Positions 8,031-17,793 of a DNA stretch of 64,000 bases are shown one piece after another. The notes below the pieces were generated by a model. It searched no databases and had not been told where the DNA came from. It saw only the letters and a program-made list of their open reading frames with translations. A program made the translations under genes and the position numbers. Each line of letters begins with the position of its first letter. Position 1 is the stretch's first letter. The stretch is from Lachnospiraceae bacterium (lineage in GTDB: Bacteria > Bacillota > Clostridia > Lachnospirales > Lachnospiraceae): positions 229,341 to 293,340 of the forward strand of contig SVEG01000001.1 of the NCBI GenBank assembly GCA_015057505.1, in the 5' to 3' direction.

Positions 8031-10310
8031 ATGAAGATGACGATGCTTGTTTTGGCGACTATTGTAATAATATGCTTGTGCTTTTGTTATGCAAGATGTA
8101 GAAAGTATGACAATGCTGTAGCTCGCGGAATATGTAAAATGATATTTCCGGGAATTGCAACAGTAATTTTCGCGATGGTTATGCTTTTTACAAGGCACAG
8201 GAATATAAGTATGCTTGCACACAGCTTGTATTTTATTTCTACGGGATGGCTCCTTTCCTTTTTGTTGACATATACGATAGTGTATGTGGGGATGAAACCC
8301 AAGGAGAAAATCAAGTATTCGCTTATGTATCTGTTACTTGCATCAGATGCAGCGTTTATGATTTATAATTTCTTTACGGAAAAGGTATTCACCATAAGCT
8401 ATATCATTTATTCAGAAGAACTGTCATATTATAAATTTGAAGTTTTTCCGTTATTTACATTTCATGCGTTCTTTGTATATTCGCTTGTTGTATTTACGTT
8501 TGCTGCGCTGATATACAAGATTTTTCATACAGGTAATATTTATCGTAAAAAATATATTTCTGTTGCATTAATTGTAGGCATTATTGTTGTTGCTAATGCA
8601 ATATTTATGTTCCTTGGTGATGCAATTGACTTTTCTGTTCTCGGTTATGCTGTCGGAGGCCTGTTGATATACTATTATTCACTTGTGTATATACCTACCG
8701 AGCTTAAACATCAGACTTTGGCACTTGTTGCAGATGATACAACAGAGGGTCTTATAATATTTGATGAGAATAATGAGTGCATATATATGAATAATTGTGC
8801 ACGTAAGATTCTCGGAGTTGATAGTGAAAGTCTTAAACTTACGGGAACCGTGGCTGAAGAGTGGCTTGATATACATAATCTTAAAAATTATAAAAATACG
8901 GTTATTAACTACAGACATAATACAGTTTCAGACGACAGATATTATAAAATCAGTTTTAACAGAATTGATGATGAGAAGAATTATTATATAGGCAGTTATT
9001 TCTTTATTCAGGATCTTACCGCGGAGCACAGAAGAATTGATGAAGAGCATTATAAAGCGACACATAACGGTCTTACAGGGCTTTATACCACAGAGCATTT
9101 CTTTGATATGGCAGAGAAAGCGCTTAAGGAGCACCCGGATGATACATATTTGATGATATGCTCGGATATTTCCAACTTTAAGCTTGTTAATGACTTAGTT
9201 GGTTGGGAGTATGGTAATGAGGTACTTGTACATATCGCGGAGGCATTTAGAATGAGTGCAACTCCTGACGAAGTATACGGCTATATGGGTAGCGACAGAT
9301 TTGCCATTCTTATACCTAAGGATCAGTATGATGAGACATGGTTTAAGGCCATGGCTAGTGATATAACATACACTAAGGAAGATATTTCTTATGTGCTTAA
9401 TCTTTATTTCGGTATATATGAGATAAATGACCGCTCGATTCCGGTTTCGGTTATGTGTGACAGGGCATATATGATTCTCAATACGATAAAAGGCTCTTAT
9501 ACACAGAGAATTGTGTATTATACCGATGAGGTCAGAGAGAATGTTATAAGAGAGAATGAACTTGTAGGAGCACTTGACGGAGCGCTTAATAACGAAGAAT
9601 TTGAGATATATCTTCAGCCGCAGGTAAGCATAGACAGGAAGCTTATCGGTGCGGAGGCACTTGTAAGATGGAAGCATCCCGAGAAGGGATTTGTATCGCC
9701 GGGTGAATTTATTCCGATATTCGAAAAGAAGAATGTTATCAGTAAGCTTGATGTGTATATCTGGCACAGGGCATGCAGACTTCTTAAGAGATGGAAGGAT
9801 GAGGGAAGAGAAGATTTGTCGATTAGTGTTAATATTTCTCCTAAGAACCTTTACACTCTTGATGTTTACAGGATATTCATGGATTTGGTTGCAAGATATG
9901 AGATTGAGCCGAAGAATTTGAGACTTGAGATTACCGAGACAGCCATTATGACGGATATCGCGAAGCAGAATGATTTGATTAGAAGGCTTCAGCAGGCAGG
10001 CTTTTTTGTTGAGATGGATGATTTCGGAAGCGGATATTCATCACTTAACATGCTTAAAGAAATCAGCGTTGATGTAATCAAGATAGACAGGATTTTCCTC
10101 GAGGATTCAACGAATATTGAGAGAAGCAGGTTTATTCTTGAGACAGTAATCAAGCTGTCCAAGCAACTTAATATGGAGATTATTGCAGAAGGTGTTGAGA
10201 CTAAGGAACAGGTTGATTTCCTTACGGAACTAGGATGTGATATATTCCAGGGATATTATTTCGACAAACCTATATCGGTTGCAGAATTCGAAGAAAAATA
10301 TTTGCAGTAA
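8031..10310 (+). CDS. 7TM N-terminal, PAS-GGDEF-EAL protein (c-di-GMP signalling)
   Basis: Hydrophobic N-terminus, PAS-like region, degenerate GGDEF (GYMGSDRF), intact EAL (EALVRWKHP...DDFGSGYSSL...EGVET). Confidence 0.9.
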   Translation: MKMTMLVLATIVIICLCFCYARCRKYDNAVARGICKMIFPGIATVIFAMVMLFTRHRNISMLAHSLYFISTGWLLSFLLTYTIVYVGMKPKEKIKYSLMYLLLASDAAFMIYNFFTEKVFTISYIIYSEELSYYKFEVFPLFTFHAFFVYSLVVFTFAALIYKIFHTGNIYRKKYISVALIVGIIVVANAIFMFLGDAIDFSVLGYAVGGLLIYYYSLVYIPTELKHQTLALVADDTTEGLIIFDENNECIYMNNCARKILGVDSESLKLTGTVAEEWLDIHNLKNYKNTVINYRHNTVSDDRYYKISFNRIDDEKNYYIGSYFFIQDLTAEHRRIDEEHYKATHNGLTGLYTTEHFFDMAEKALKEHPDDTYLMICSDISNFKLVNDLVGWEYGNEVLVHIAEAFRMSATPDEVYGYMGSDRFAILIPKDQYDETWFKAMASDITYTKEDISYVLNLYFGIYEINDRSIPVSVMCDRAYMILNTIKGSYTQRIVYYTDEVRENVIRENELVGALDGALNNEEFEIYLQPQVSIDRKLIGAEALVRWKHPEKGFVSPGEFIPIFEKKNVISKLDVYIWHRACRLLKRWKDEGREDLSISVNISPKNLYTLDVYRIFMDLVARYEIEPKNLRLEITETAIMTDIAKQNDLIRRLQQAGFFVEMDDFGSGYSSLNMLKEISVDVIKIDRIFLEDSTNIERSRFILETVIKLSKQLNMEIIAEGVETKEQVDFLTELGCDIFQGYYFDKPISVAEFEEKYLQ

Positions 10311-10393
10311 TAAAGTTTTGGGCGGTGCAGGATTCCTGTATCGCCTTTTTTATGTTAAACATATACTATAGAAAATGACAGTCGGAGTTTGTC

Positions 10394-12118
10394 GTGGAAA
10401 ATATTATAGGCGAAGAGCGTGAGCGTTGCAGGGAGAAAATTCTTTCAGAGGACTATATTGATATTATCACGGATATTGCAGAGTATATTTTGGATGTGCT
10501 TGATTTGGGAGATGATTATTGTAGGCAGAATGCAAGCCCTTCTTACAGTGTGCTTTATATACCGAGGAGTGAAAGGAATCGTTATAGTATAGAGCGTTTT
10601 GGATACAGGAGTATACCTAATTTGTATTCGCTTGCAGATACTACTTCGGTAAATGAGATAGGTGCAATAAGGGTACGGAATCAGCCGGCACTCGGGCTTC
10701 GTGGACAGGGCGTACTCATAGGATTTGTTGATACGGGAATTGATTATACTCATCCTGCATTTCGGTATCCGAGCGGGGAGAGCAGAATAGTCGGAATCTG
10801 GGATCAGACAATACAGACGGGAAACATGCCTGACGGAATTGATTACGGTAGTGAATATACGAAGGAGATGATAGATGAGGCACTTAGGAGTGACAGACCG
10901 CTTGAGATTGTTCCGAGTACCGATACTAACGGACATGGAACGTTTTTGGCAGGAATTGCCGCAGGGAGTGAGGATGCAGATAATGATTTTACAGGAGTTG
11001 CACCGGATGCGTTTATCGGAGTTGTGAAGCTCAAAGAGGCAAAACAGAATCTTAAGGATTATTATCTGATTGAAGAAGGAGCACAGGCTTATCAGGAAAA
11101 TGATATAATACTTGGAATACGTTATCTTCAAAATCTTGCAGACAGAATCGGTGTTCCGCTTGTTATTTGTCTTGGTGTGCAGAATAATCTGGGCGGTCAT
11201 TCGGGGGAAAGTTATCTTGCGTCATATCTTCGGGCAGTAACTTCGCAACTTGGATTTTCAGCGGTGAGCGCTGCAGGAAACATGGCAAACAGACGAAGAC
11301 ATTTTTTTGGAGAATTCGGAGAAAATGAATACGAGATGGCAGTTGAAATTCGTGTCGGTGAAGATGTAAGAGGATTTGCTCTTGAATTGTGGGGAGACTC
11401 GCCGGATATATATTCGATTTCGATAGAATCACCGTCGGGTGAAGCAGTGCCACGGGAAAATCCCAGGCTTGATGCAAGCTCAGTATACGATTTTGTGTTT
11501 GAGGATACGAGGATATATATTGATTACGAGTTGTCTCAGGGGAATATAGGGTCGGAGCTTATATTTATGAGGTTTGAAAGGCCTACACAAGGGATTTGGA
11601 CAATTAGGGTTTTTACGCAAGGCGTCATAACGGGAAGCTTTCATATGTGGTTGCCTAATTTGGAGTTTTTGGGCGAGGATACTTATTTTTTGAGTCCTAA
11701 TCCTGATACAACCGTAACCGACCCCGGTAACTCTGTGGGTGTTATAACAATAGGGGCGTATAATCATTATAACAACAGTATCTATTTGTATTCGGGCAGA
11801 GGTTTTACAAGGACGAGTGCCATAAAACCTGATATAGTTGCACCGGGCGTTGAGATTTTCGGGCCGCTTCCGAATAACAGATACGGAAGACTCACCGGAA
11901 CAAGTATTGCCGCTGCGCATACGGCAGGTGCGGTTGCACTTCTTATGGAGTGGGGGCTTGATAGTGGCTCATACCAGTTCCTTTTAAATGAGATTATTAA
12001 AACGTATCTTATAAGGGGCGCTGTAAAACAGCCGACGCAAAGAACTTATCCGAGCCGTGAGTGGGGTTACGGTAAGCTTAATATTGCAGCTACTTTTGAT
12101 GTGATTGCGGGATTATAG
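10394..12118 (+). CDS. S8 family serine peptidase (subtilase, Csp-like)
   Basis: Catalytic regions GFVDTGIDYTHPAF (D), TNGHGTFLAGIAAG (H), TGTSIAAAHTAGAVAL (S). Overall architecture like clostridial germination Csp proteases. Confidence 0.88.
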   Translation: MENIIGEERERCREKILSEDYIDIITDIAEYILDVLDLGDDYCRQNASPSYSVLYIPRSERNRYSIERFGYRSIPNLYSLADTTSVNEIGAIRVRNQPALGLRGQGVLIGFVDTGIDYTHPAFRYPSGESRIVGIWDQTIQTGNMPDGIDYGSEYTKEMIDEALRSDRPLEIVPSTDTNGHGTFLAGIAAGSEDADNDFTGVAPDAFIGVVKLKEAKQNLKDYYLIEEGAQAYQENDIILGIRYLQNLADRIGVPLVICLGVQNNLGGHSGESYLASYLRAVTSQLGFSAVSAAGNMANRRRHFFGEFGENEYEMAVEIRVGEDVRGFALELWGDSPDIYSISIESPSGEAVPRENPRLDASSVYDFVFEDTRIYIDYELSQGNIGSELIFMRFERPTQGIWTIRVFTQGVITGSFHMWLPNLEFLGEDTYFLSPNPDTTVTDPGNSVGVITIGAYNHYNNSIYLYSGRGFTRTSAIKPDIVAPGVEIFGPLPNNRYGRLTGTSIAAAHTAGAVALLMEWGLDSGSYQFLLNEIIKTYLIRGAVKQPTQRTYPSREWGYGKLNIAATFDVIAGL

Positions 12119-12194
12119 ACTTTGTTATGAGTATTTTATCAGGGTGTACAGATTGACAAAAAAGTTGTTCGGTGCTATTCTTGAACAGTAAAGA

Positions 12195-12208
12195 TTAGCA
12201 ATAGCTAA
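12195..12208. promoter_or_regulatory. Dyad TTAGC-AATA-GCTAA upstream of copA (possible operator)
   Basis: Short inverted repeat between a TTGACA-like element (~12153) and the copA RBS. Confidence 0.25.
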
Positions 12209-12259
12209 CTGTATTTAGCTTAGGAATATTTCTATTTTTATAAAGGAGGCGAAGGATAC

Positions 12260-14785
12260 ATGCGACAGTATAATGTTACGGGAATGAGTTGTGCAGCGTG
12301 CAGTGCGAGAGTAGAGAAGGCAGTCGGTAAGGTGCCGGGAGTAACCGCGTGTTCTGTAAGTCTTCTTACGAATTCAATGGGTGTTGAAGGAACTGCGACA
12401 GATGGAGCCATAATTGCGGCAGTTGAGGAAGCAGGATATGGTGCGGCTGTTAAAGGAGCAGATTCTTTGCAGAGAAAGGCGCCGATAGATTCAGAAGCAT
12501 TGAAGCAACCTGATAAAGAGACGAAGCTACTGAAGAAAAGGCTGATCATTTCCGTGGGCTTTCTCATTGTGCTCATGTATTTTTCAATGGGCAATATGAT
12601 GTGGGGCTGGCCGCTTCCGAAGTTTTTTGACGGTAACTGTATTGCGAACGGTCTTGTTCAGCTTCTTCTTGCGGCGATAGTTATGGTTATAAACCAGAAG
12701 TTTTTTATAAATGGTTTTAAAGGTTTGTGGAGACGTTCGCCCAACATGGACACACTTGTGGCACTCGGCTCGGCAGCTGCTTTTGTATACAGCATGTATG
12801 CACTTTTTAGGATGACGGGTGCGCAGGCGGCAGGTGATACGGAAGCCGTTATGGAATACATGCACGAGTTTTACTTCGAGTCTGCAGCGATGATACTTAC
12901 ACTGATAACTGTCGGTAAGACGCTGGAGGCACATTCTAAGGGCAAAACTACCAATGCACTAAAGAGCCTTATGAAGCTTGCACCGAAGACTGCGACGATT
13001 ATTAAAGACGGAGCAGAGGTTGTAGTACCGATAGAGCATGTTAATAAAGGTGATATATTTGTTGTTCGTCCGGGCGAACAGATACCTGCGGACGGAATTG
13101 TTATTGAAGGAAACAGCGCAGTAAATGAGTCGGCACTTACGGGAGAAAGTATCCCGGTAGATAAAAATACAGGCGATAAAGTGTCAGCAGGAACGCTTAA
13201 TCAGGCAGGATTTATAAAATGCGAAGCGACACATGTTGGCGAAGACACAATGCTTTCGCAGATTATACAGATGGTAAGTGACGCGGCGGCGACCAAGGCA
13301 CCGATTGCCAAGATTGCCGATAAGGTTTCCGGTATTTTCGTGCCGGCGGTAATCAGTATTGCGGTCGTAACAATTATTGTATGGTTGCTTGTCGGTGAAA
13401 ATATAGGTTTTGCACTTGAAAGAGGAATTTCGGTGCTTGTCATAAGCTGTCCGTGTGCACTCGGCCTTGCTACACCCGTTGCGATTATGGTGGGTAACGG
13501 TGTCGGTGCCAAGAACGGAATACTTTTTAAGACGGCGGTATCCTTAGAGACTGCCGGTAAAGTGCAGATAGTTGCGCTTGATAAGACAGGAACGATTACA
13601 CTCGGGGAACCGAAAGTGACGGATATTATTCCGCTTTCGGGTAACAGCAGGGAAGAACTTCTGGCGCTTGCGTATTCACTTGAACAAAAGAGCGAGCATC
13701 CGCTTGCAAAGGCAATTCTTGCGAAGGCCGGAGAGGAAGGCCTTGCCATGCGGGAAGCAATTGATTTTCAGGCACTTCCGGGTAATGGTGTAAATGCCAA
13801 AATCGGTGGTATGGTGTTGCATGGCGGTAATGCGGATTTTATAAGCAGTGTTGCGAAGATTTCTGCAGATGTAAAAAGCAAAGCGGACAAGCTTGCAAAT
13901 GAAGGCAAGACGCCATTATTTTTCAGTAAGGGCGGAGAACTTGCAGGAATTATTGCAGTCGCAGACGTTATAAAAGAAGATAGTGCGGCGGCGATAGAAG
14001 AGATGAAGAATATGGGACTTCATGTTGTTATGTTAACCGGTGACAATAAAAACACTGCCGAGGCTATAGGTAAAGTGGCAGGTGTTGATGAAGTAATCGC
14101 AGGAGTTCTTCCTACAGGCAAGGAAGCGGTTGTACGCTCCTTACAGCAAAAGGGCAAAGTTGCGATGGTCGGAGACGGTATCAACGATGCACCTGCACTT
14201 ACGAGAGCAGATGTCGGTATTGCTATCGGTGCAGGAACGGACGTTGCGATAGATGCGGCAGATATAGTTCTTGTAAAAAGTTCTCTTAGAGATGCGGCGG
14301 CTGCAATCCGCTTAAGTCGTAAGACGCTTAAGAATATCCATGAGAATCTGTTCTGGGCATTTGCTTACAATACGCTCGGCATTCCGCTTGCAGCTGGAGT
14401 TTTTATCACTGTTCTTGGCTGGAAGATGAATCCGATGTTTGGCGCGGCGGCGATGAGCCTTTCAAGCTTTTGCGTTGTATCCAATGCGCTCAGACTTAAC
14501 TTTTTCGATATTTATAATGCAAAGAAAGACAGAAAGCATAAATCAATCACAAACAACAAAAAGGAGAAAAAACATATGATTAAGACAATGAAAATCGAAG
14601 GTATTATGTGCGGTCATTGCGAGGCACGTGTTAAGAAAGCTCTTGAGGCAATCGACGGAGTGACTTTGGCAGAAGCAAGCCACGAGACAGGAATTGCAAC
14701 AGTAACACTTGAGAAAGATGTTGCTGATGAGGTGCTTAAGGAAGCAGTTGAGGTACAGGATTATAAGGTGATTTCGATAGAGTAA
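12260..14785 (+). CDS. copA: Copper-translocating P1B-type ATPase fused in frame to a CopZ-like HMA domain
   Basis: N-terminal HMA GMSCAACSARVEK, TGES, CPCALGLATPVA, DKTGTIT, GDGINDAPAL. C-terminal HMA MIKTMKIEGIMCGHCEARVKKAL. Confidence 0.92.
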   Translation: MRQYNVTGMSCAACSARVEKAVGKVPGVTACSVSLLTNSMGVEGTATDGAIIAAVEEAGYGAAVKGADSLQRKAPIDSEALKQPDKETKLLKKRLIISVGFLIVLMYFSMGNMMWGWPLPKFFDGNCIANGLVQLLLAAIVMVINQKFFINGFKGLWRRSPNMDTLVALGSAAAFVYSMYALFRMTGAQAAGDTEAVMEYMHEFYFESAAMILTLITVGKTLEAHSKGKTTNALKSLMKLAPKTATIIKDGAEVVVPIEHVNKGDIFVVRPGEQIPADGIVIEGNSAVNESALTGESIPVDKNTGDKVSAGTLNQAGFIKCEATHVGEDTMLSQIIQMVSDAAATKAPIAKIADKVSGIFVPAVISIAVVTIIVWLLVGENIGFALERGISVLVISCPCALGLATPVAIMVGNGVGAKNGILFKTAVSLETAGKVQIVALDKTGTITLGEPKVTDIIPLSGNSREELLALAYSLEQKSEHPLAKAILAKAGEEGLAMREAIDFQALPGNGVNAKIGGMVLHGGNADFISSVAKISADVKSKADKLANEGKTPLFFSKGGELAGIIAVADVIKEDSAAAIEEMKNMGLHVVMLTGDNKNTAEAIGKVAGVDEVIAGVLPTGKEAVVRSLQQKGKVAMVGDGINDAPALTRADVGIAIGAGTDVAIDAADIVLVKSSLRDAAAAIRLSRKTLKNIHENLFWAFAYNTLGIPLAAGVFITVLGWKMNPMFGAAAMSLSSFCVVSNALRLNFFDIYNAKKDRKHKSITNNKKEKKHMIKTMKIEGIMCGHCEARVKKALEAIDGVTLAEASHETGIATVTLEKDVADEVLKEAVEVQDYKVISIE
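14561..14578 (+). promoter_or_regulatory. Internal Shine-Dalgarno (AAGGAG 14561-14566) and in-frame ATG (14576) in front of the CopZ-like part
   Basis: aaaaaggagaaaaaacatATG. ATG 14576 is in frame with 12260 (2316 nt = 772 codons). 9-nt spacing. Confidence 0.7.
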
Positions 14786-14837
14786 GCTAAAATAGGCGAT
14801 ATATTGTAACGTTTCTAGACAAAGTGAATTAAAGGTG

Positions 14838-14880
14838 GCCTCTGTATATTAATTAGATTATTATGCAGAGGCTATTTTTT
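14838..14880 (+). terminator. Intrinsic terminator of copA
   Basis: GCCTCTG...CAGAGGC stem followed by a T run. Confidence 0.75.
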
Positions 14881-14933
14881 TCAGGAGAATTATGTTATAA
14901 TGGAAGTGAAAATTTGGAGATTAAAGATAGGAA

Positions 14934-15395
14934 ATGGTATTTATGGGTATAAAAGTATTTGAAGACTATTTTGCGGAATATCAGAGTGATATGGTATCTA
15001 TTTGTTTAGAATATTGCAACAAAAAAGCTGATGTAGTATACATACTAGGTTCATATGAGGCCAATGTGTTATCATGTCACTGGTTTTATGATTTCGACGG
15101 TAATATCGTTAGAAAACATAAAATCAACACAGTTTCATCTGAATTAGAGGTGACGATACAACGACAAAAACAATGTATGGATATTTTGGTTCAGAATATG
15201 AAAAAGATAATTGAACTGTGTAAAGAACATAATCGTCCAATGCCGACAGAAATAAGGTTAATATATGATGTTAAAACACATAAATTAGATGCCAAGTACA
15301 GTTATGAACCTATGTGGAGCAATCACTCTACAAAGTTATCAAATGATATTTTGGATGAATGGATAAAATCTATTATAGCCAATGCATTTATATAA
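14934..15395 (+). CDS. Hypothetical protein, tentatively YezG/DUF600-like immunity family
   Basis: RPMPTEIRLIYDVKTHKLDAKYSYEP resembles the YezG-like immunity protein core. Confidence 0.5.
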   Translation: MVFMGIKVFEDYFAEYQSDMVSICLEYCNKKADVVYILGSYEANVLSCHWFYDFDGNIVRKHKINTVSSELEVTIQRQKQCMDILVQNMKKIIELCKEHNRPMPTEIRLIYDVKTHKLDAKYSYEPMWSNHSTKLSNDILDEWIKSIIANAFI

Positions 15396-15451
15396 GTATG
15401 CATTGGCTATCTCTTTGGGCTTTATCCATATTCTTAAAGGTTTACATAATT

Positions 15452-16666
15452 TTATTTAGCAAGATATCGCTTCATAGCGGTAACATCCTCTGCACTAACC
15501 TCATGTCCGCTATACCTTGCTTCCTGATACAGTTTTATAACTTCATCGGAGTAGGACTCATCACTCTTAAACACCTCATTAATCTCCGTAGGAGTCTTTG
15601 AATTAAGTATCATACCAAGAGCCTGATCTTTATTCGGGCTCATTTTCTTTACAGTAGTAATTTTAAAAAGTCTGCGAACCTTGTCGTTATTGGTGACGGC
15701 GCGTTCGCGGAGACGGTGGCGTCTGATTTTGCCGACGGAAAGTGCCTCGACAGTTATTTCATCCTCTTCAATATATGTGCCGGTCTGTTTACCGGGGCTC
15801 ATGTTGTTTCGTAGAGTTTTGAATGCCGAGAAAACAAGAATAACAAGCAACACAACAAATGCCAAAAGCATTATTGCGGCAAACACATATGATAAAAATA
15901 CAGCGAGTGCCGACGGAGGTTTAACTTCTTCGTGAAGCTCTGAAAAGTCAGGGGCATCAGTCGGATTATATGTGATATCAGAGGATACCGGCGGCTTTAT
16001 GGAAGAATTGTAATCAACTGAAAACTTTGGGAGAGTAATATTAATTCCTATAACAAGCAACATGACTACAATGATAACCGTGATAAAAACGGATTTTATA
16101 CGGTTGGTTGTAGCAAGGATTCGTTTTATGGGAATATTGGCTGTTGAACAATGGTCGCGTACATATTGCTGTTCGTTAATGTTAAAGGTATAGCAAATGA
16201 ATAAAACAAGGAATAATATTGTTTCGACAAATACAAACTTCGTATATATCGGAAGTTCGTAAAAATTGCCGATTATGCCAAACAGCGGGAAAAGGAGTGC
16301 CGTAAACGGCGACACCGTATTATCAGTCTCGCCCGGAACGGACGATTTGTTATCAATACTCTTTTTAAAGGATAGACCGGTAAGTATAACTGCAGGTATG
16401 CCCATAATAACTGTATTAAGAGTCGAGAATGCAAAAAAGAGTACACACGGAACCAGAAGCAGCATGTGAAGTGCCAGATACGCCACAAAATTGTGTACGC
16501 GCTGTCTGATAAAGTATTGCCCGAAAATGAGCACACCGACATAAAGCATACAGATGTACACAAGTGCTGAATCCTCTGAAAAGCTTGCGCTTAAAAAGCA
16601 CACAAGACAGTGCAGAAGGAGAGTATTCATAAGTAATTTGTAATAAGGGTTGGTTTTGAAAGTCAA
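15452..16666 (-). CDS. Membrane protein of the MoxR-DUF58 operon (possible DUF4129-like C-terminus)
   Basis: Multiple TM segments. Overlaps the upstream DUF58 gene. Confidence 0.6.
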   Translation of the reverse strand: MTFKTNPYYKLLMNTLLLHCLVCFLSASFSEDSALVYICMLYVGVLIFGQYFIRQRVHNFVAYLALHMLLLVPCVLFFAFSTLNTVIMGIPAVILTGLSFKKSIDNKSSVPGETDNTVSPFTALLFPLFGIIGNFYELPIYTKFVFVETILFLVLFICYTFNINEQQYVRDHCSTANIPIKRILATTNRIKSVFITVIIVVMLLVIGINITLPKFSVDYNSSIKPPVSSDITYNPTDAPDFSELHEEVKPPSALAVFLSYVFAAIMLLAFVVLLVILVFSAFKTLRNNMSPGKQTGTYIEEDEITVEALSVGKIRRHRLRERAVTNNDKVRRLFKITTVKKMSPNKDQALGMILNSKTPTEINEVFKSDESYSDEVIKLYQEARYSGHEVSAEDVTAMKRYLAK

Positions 16667-17790
16667 AGCTTTACCTCCCAGTGTAATATGCGGTCTGACT
16701 TAGGAATGGAATCGGTTAAATCCCTGCTTCTTAAAGGAAGTATCCAAAATGCGGATGAATTATTGCCAGTGTGCAAACTGTCAAAAAACTCACATGTCTT
16801 AGCATCCTTGGCAGAGGATACAAGTACAATTGCAGATTCTTCATTGAGAATTCTGTTTGCAAGCAATTTCGATGCGAACGGTACAAATTCTTCTCTGTCT
16901 GCGTCAAGGTCAAGTCTTGCGAGTGTACGGTATATTTCTTCACAGTGAGACTTACCGTAGCCGGGCTTTGCAGATGAGGGTTGACCGCTCAGTATATCAT
17001 GAGCATTTGTATAAAAGGACACGTTAATTCTCTGTGCCGTAAAAAGCGTACTTAATGTCGCAATAATACGGATGCCTTCTTCGGTAAGGTCTTCATCTTT
17101 AAGAAGACGATCCGAATCAGGATTAAACAAAAATATAATTTCCTGTCCTGAGGTATACTCATGTACATTCGTCTGAAATACGCCTGTCTTGGATGTTGCT
17201 TTCCAGTTGATGTCCTTGGGATTGTCACCCTGCATGTAAGGACGAATTCTTGAGAATTCAAACGGGTCAGCATAGATGCGGCGTTTTGAAATAACCTCGC
17301 CCATTATTCGGTTGAAAGGAATCTCAATGTCTTTGTAATCGGTAAGCCTCGGATATACGATGAGCGTTGTGTCACAAGGTACAGATGTAACTAGTGAATC
17401 CGACAGCATCAAATCAGACGCAACAACATCGATTCTGTTAACATTGTAATAACCGCGCTTGCTTGCTGTAAAGGTAAGCTTTTTGGTAATACGCTGGTAG
17501 AGCAGAATCGAGAAAATATCGTTTTTATAACACTTATCCGACATTGTGACATTATCAATGTCCTTAAAAATAAGGGCGCGCTCAACTCCAAACTTAATCC
17601 ACAAGGCCGGAATTGGCAGAAAATTATCGTTAGAAATAATCTCCGTTATATGTCCCATCTCGCCTTCGGTAAGAACCGACGTATCAAACGACAGTTCTAC
17701 ATTAAGCCCTCTGTTCCAGTATTTACGATATATTTTATTTAAGCAAATGTATAAAACAATTAATACAATAATTGCAATTAATATATTCAT
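16663..17790 (-). CDS. DUF58 domain-containing protein
   Basis: RRIYADPFEFSRIRPYMQGDNPKDINWKATSKTGVFQTNVHEY is the DUF58 signature. Confidence 0.9.
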   Translation of the reverse strand: MNILIAIIVLIVLYICLNKIYRKYWNRGLNVELSFDTSVLTEGEMGHITEIISNDNFLPIPALWIKFGVERALIFKDIDNVTMSDKCYKNDIFSILLYQRITKKLTFTASKRGYYNVNRIDVVASDLMLSDSLVTSVPCDTTLIVYPRLTDYKDIEIPFNRIMGEVISKRRIYADPFEFSRIRPYMQGDNPKDINWKATSKTGVFQTNVHEYTSGQEIIFLFNPDSDRLLKDEDLTEEGIRIIATLSTLFTAQRINVSFYTNAHDILSGQPSSAKPGYGKSHCEEIYRTLARLDLDADREEFVPFASKLLANRILNEESAIVLVSSAKDAKTCEFFDSLHTGNNSSAFWILPLRSRDLTDSIPKSDRILHWEVKL

Positions 17791-17793
17791 GTA

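Noticed and set aside
13201-13749. 182-aa minus-strand ORF inside copA
   Set aside because: Antisense shadow of a well-defined P-type ATPase.
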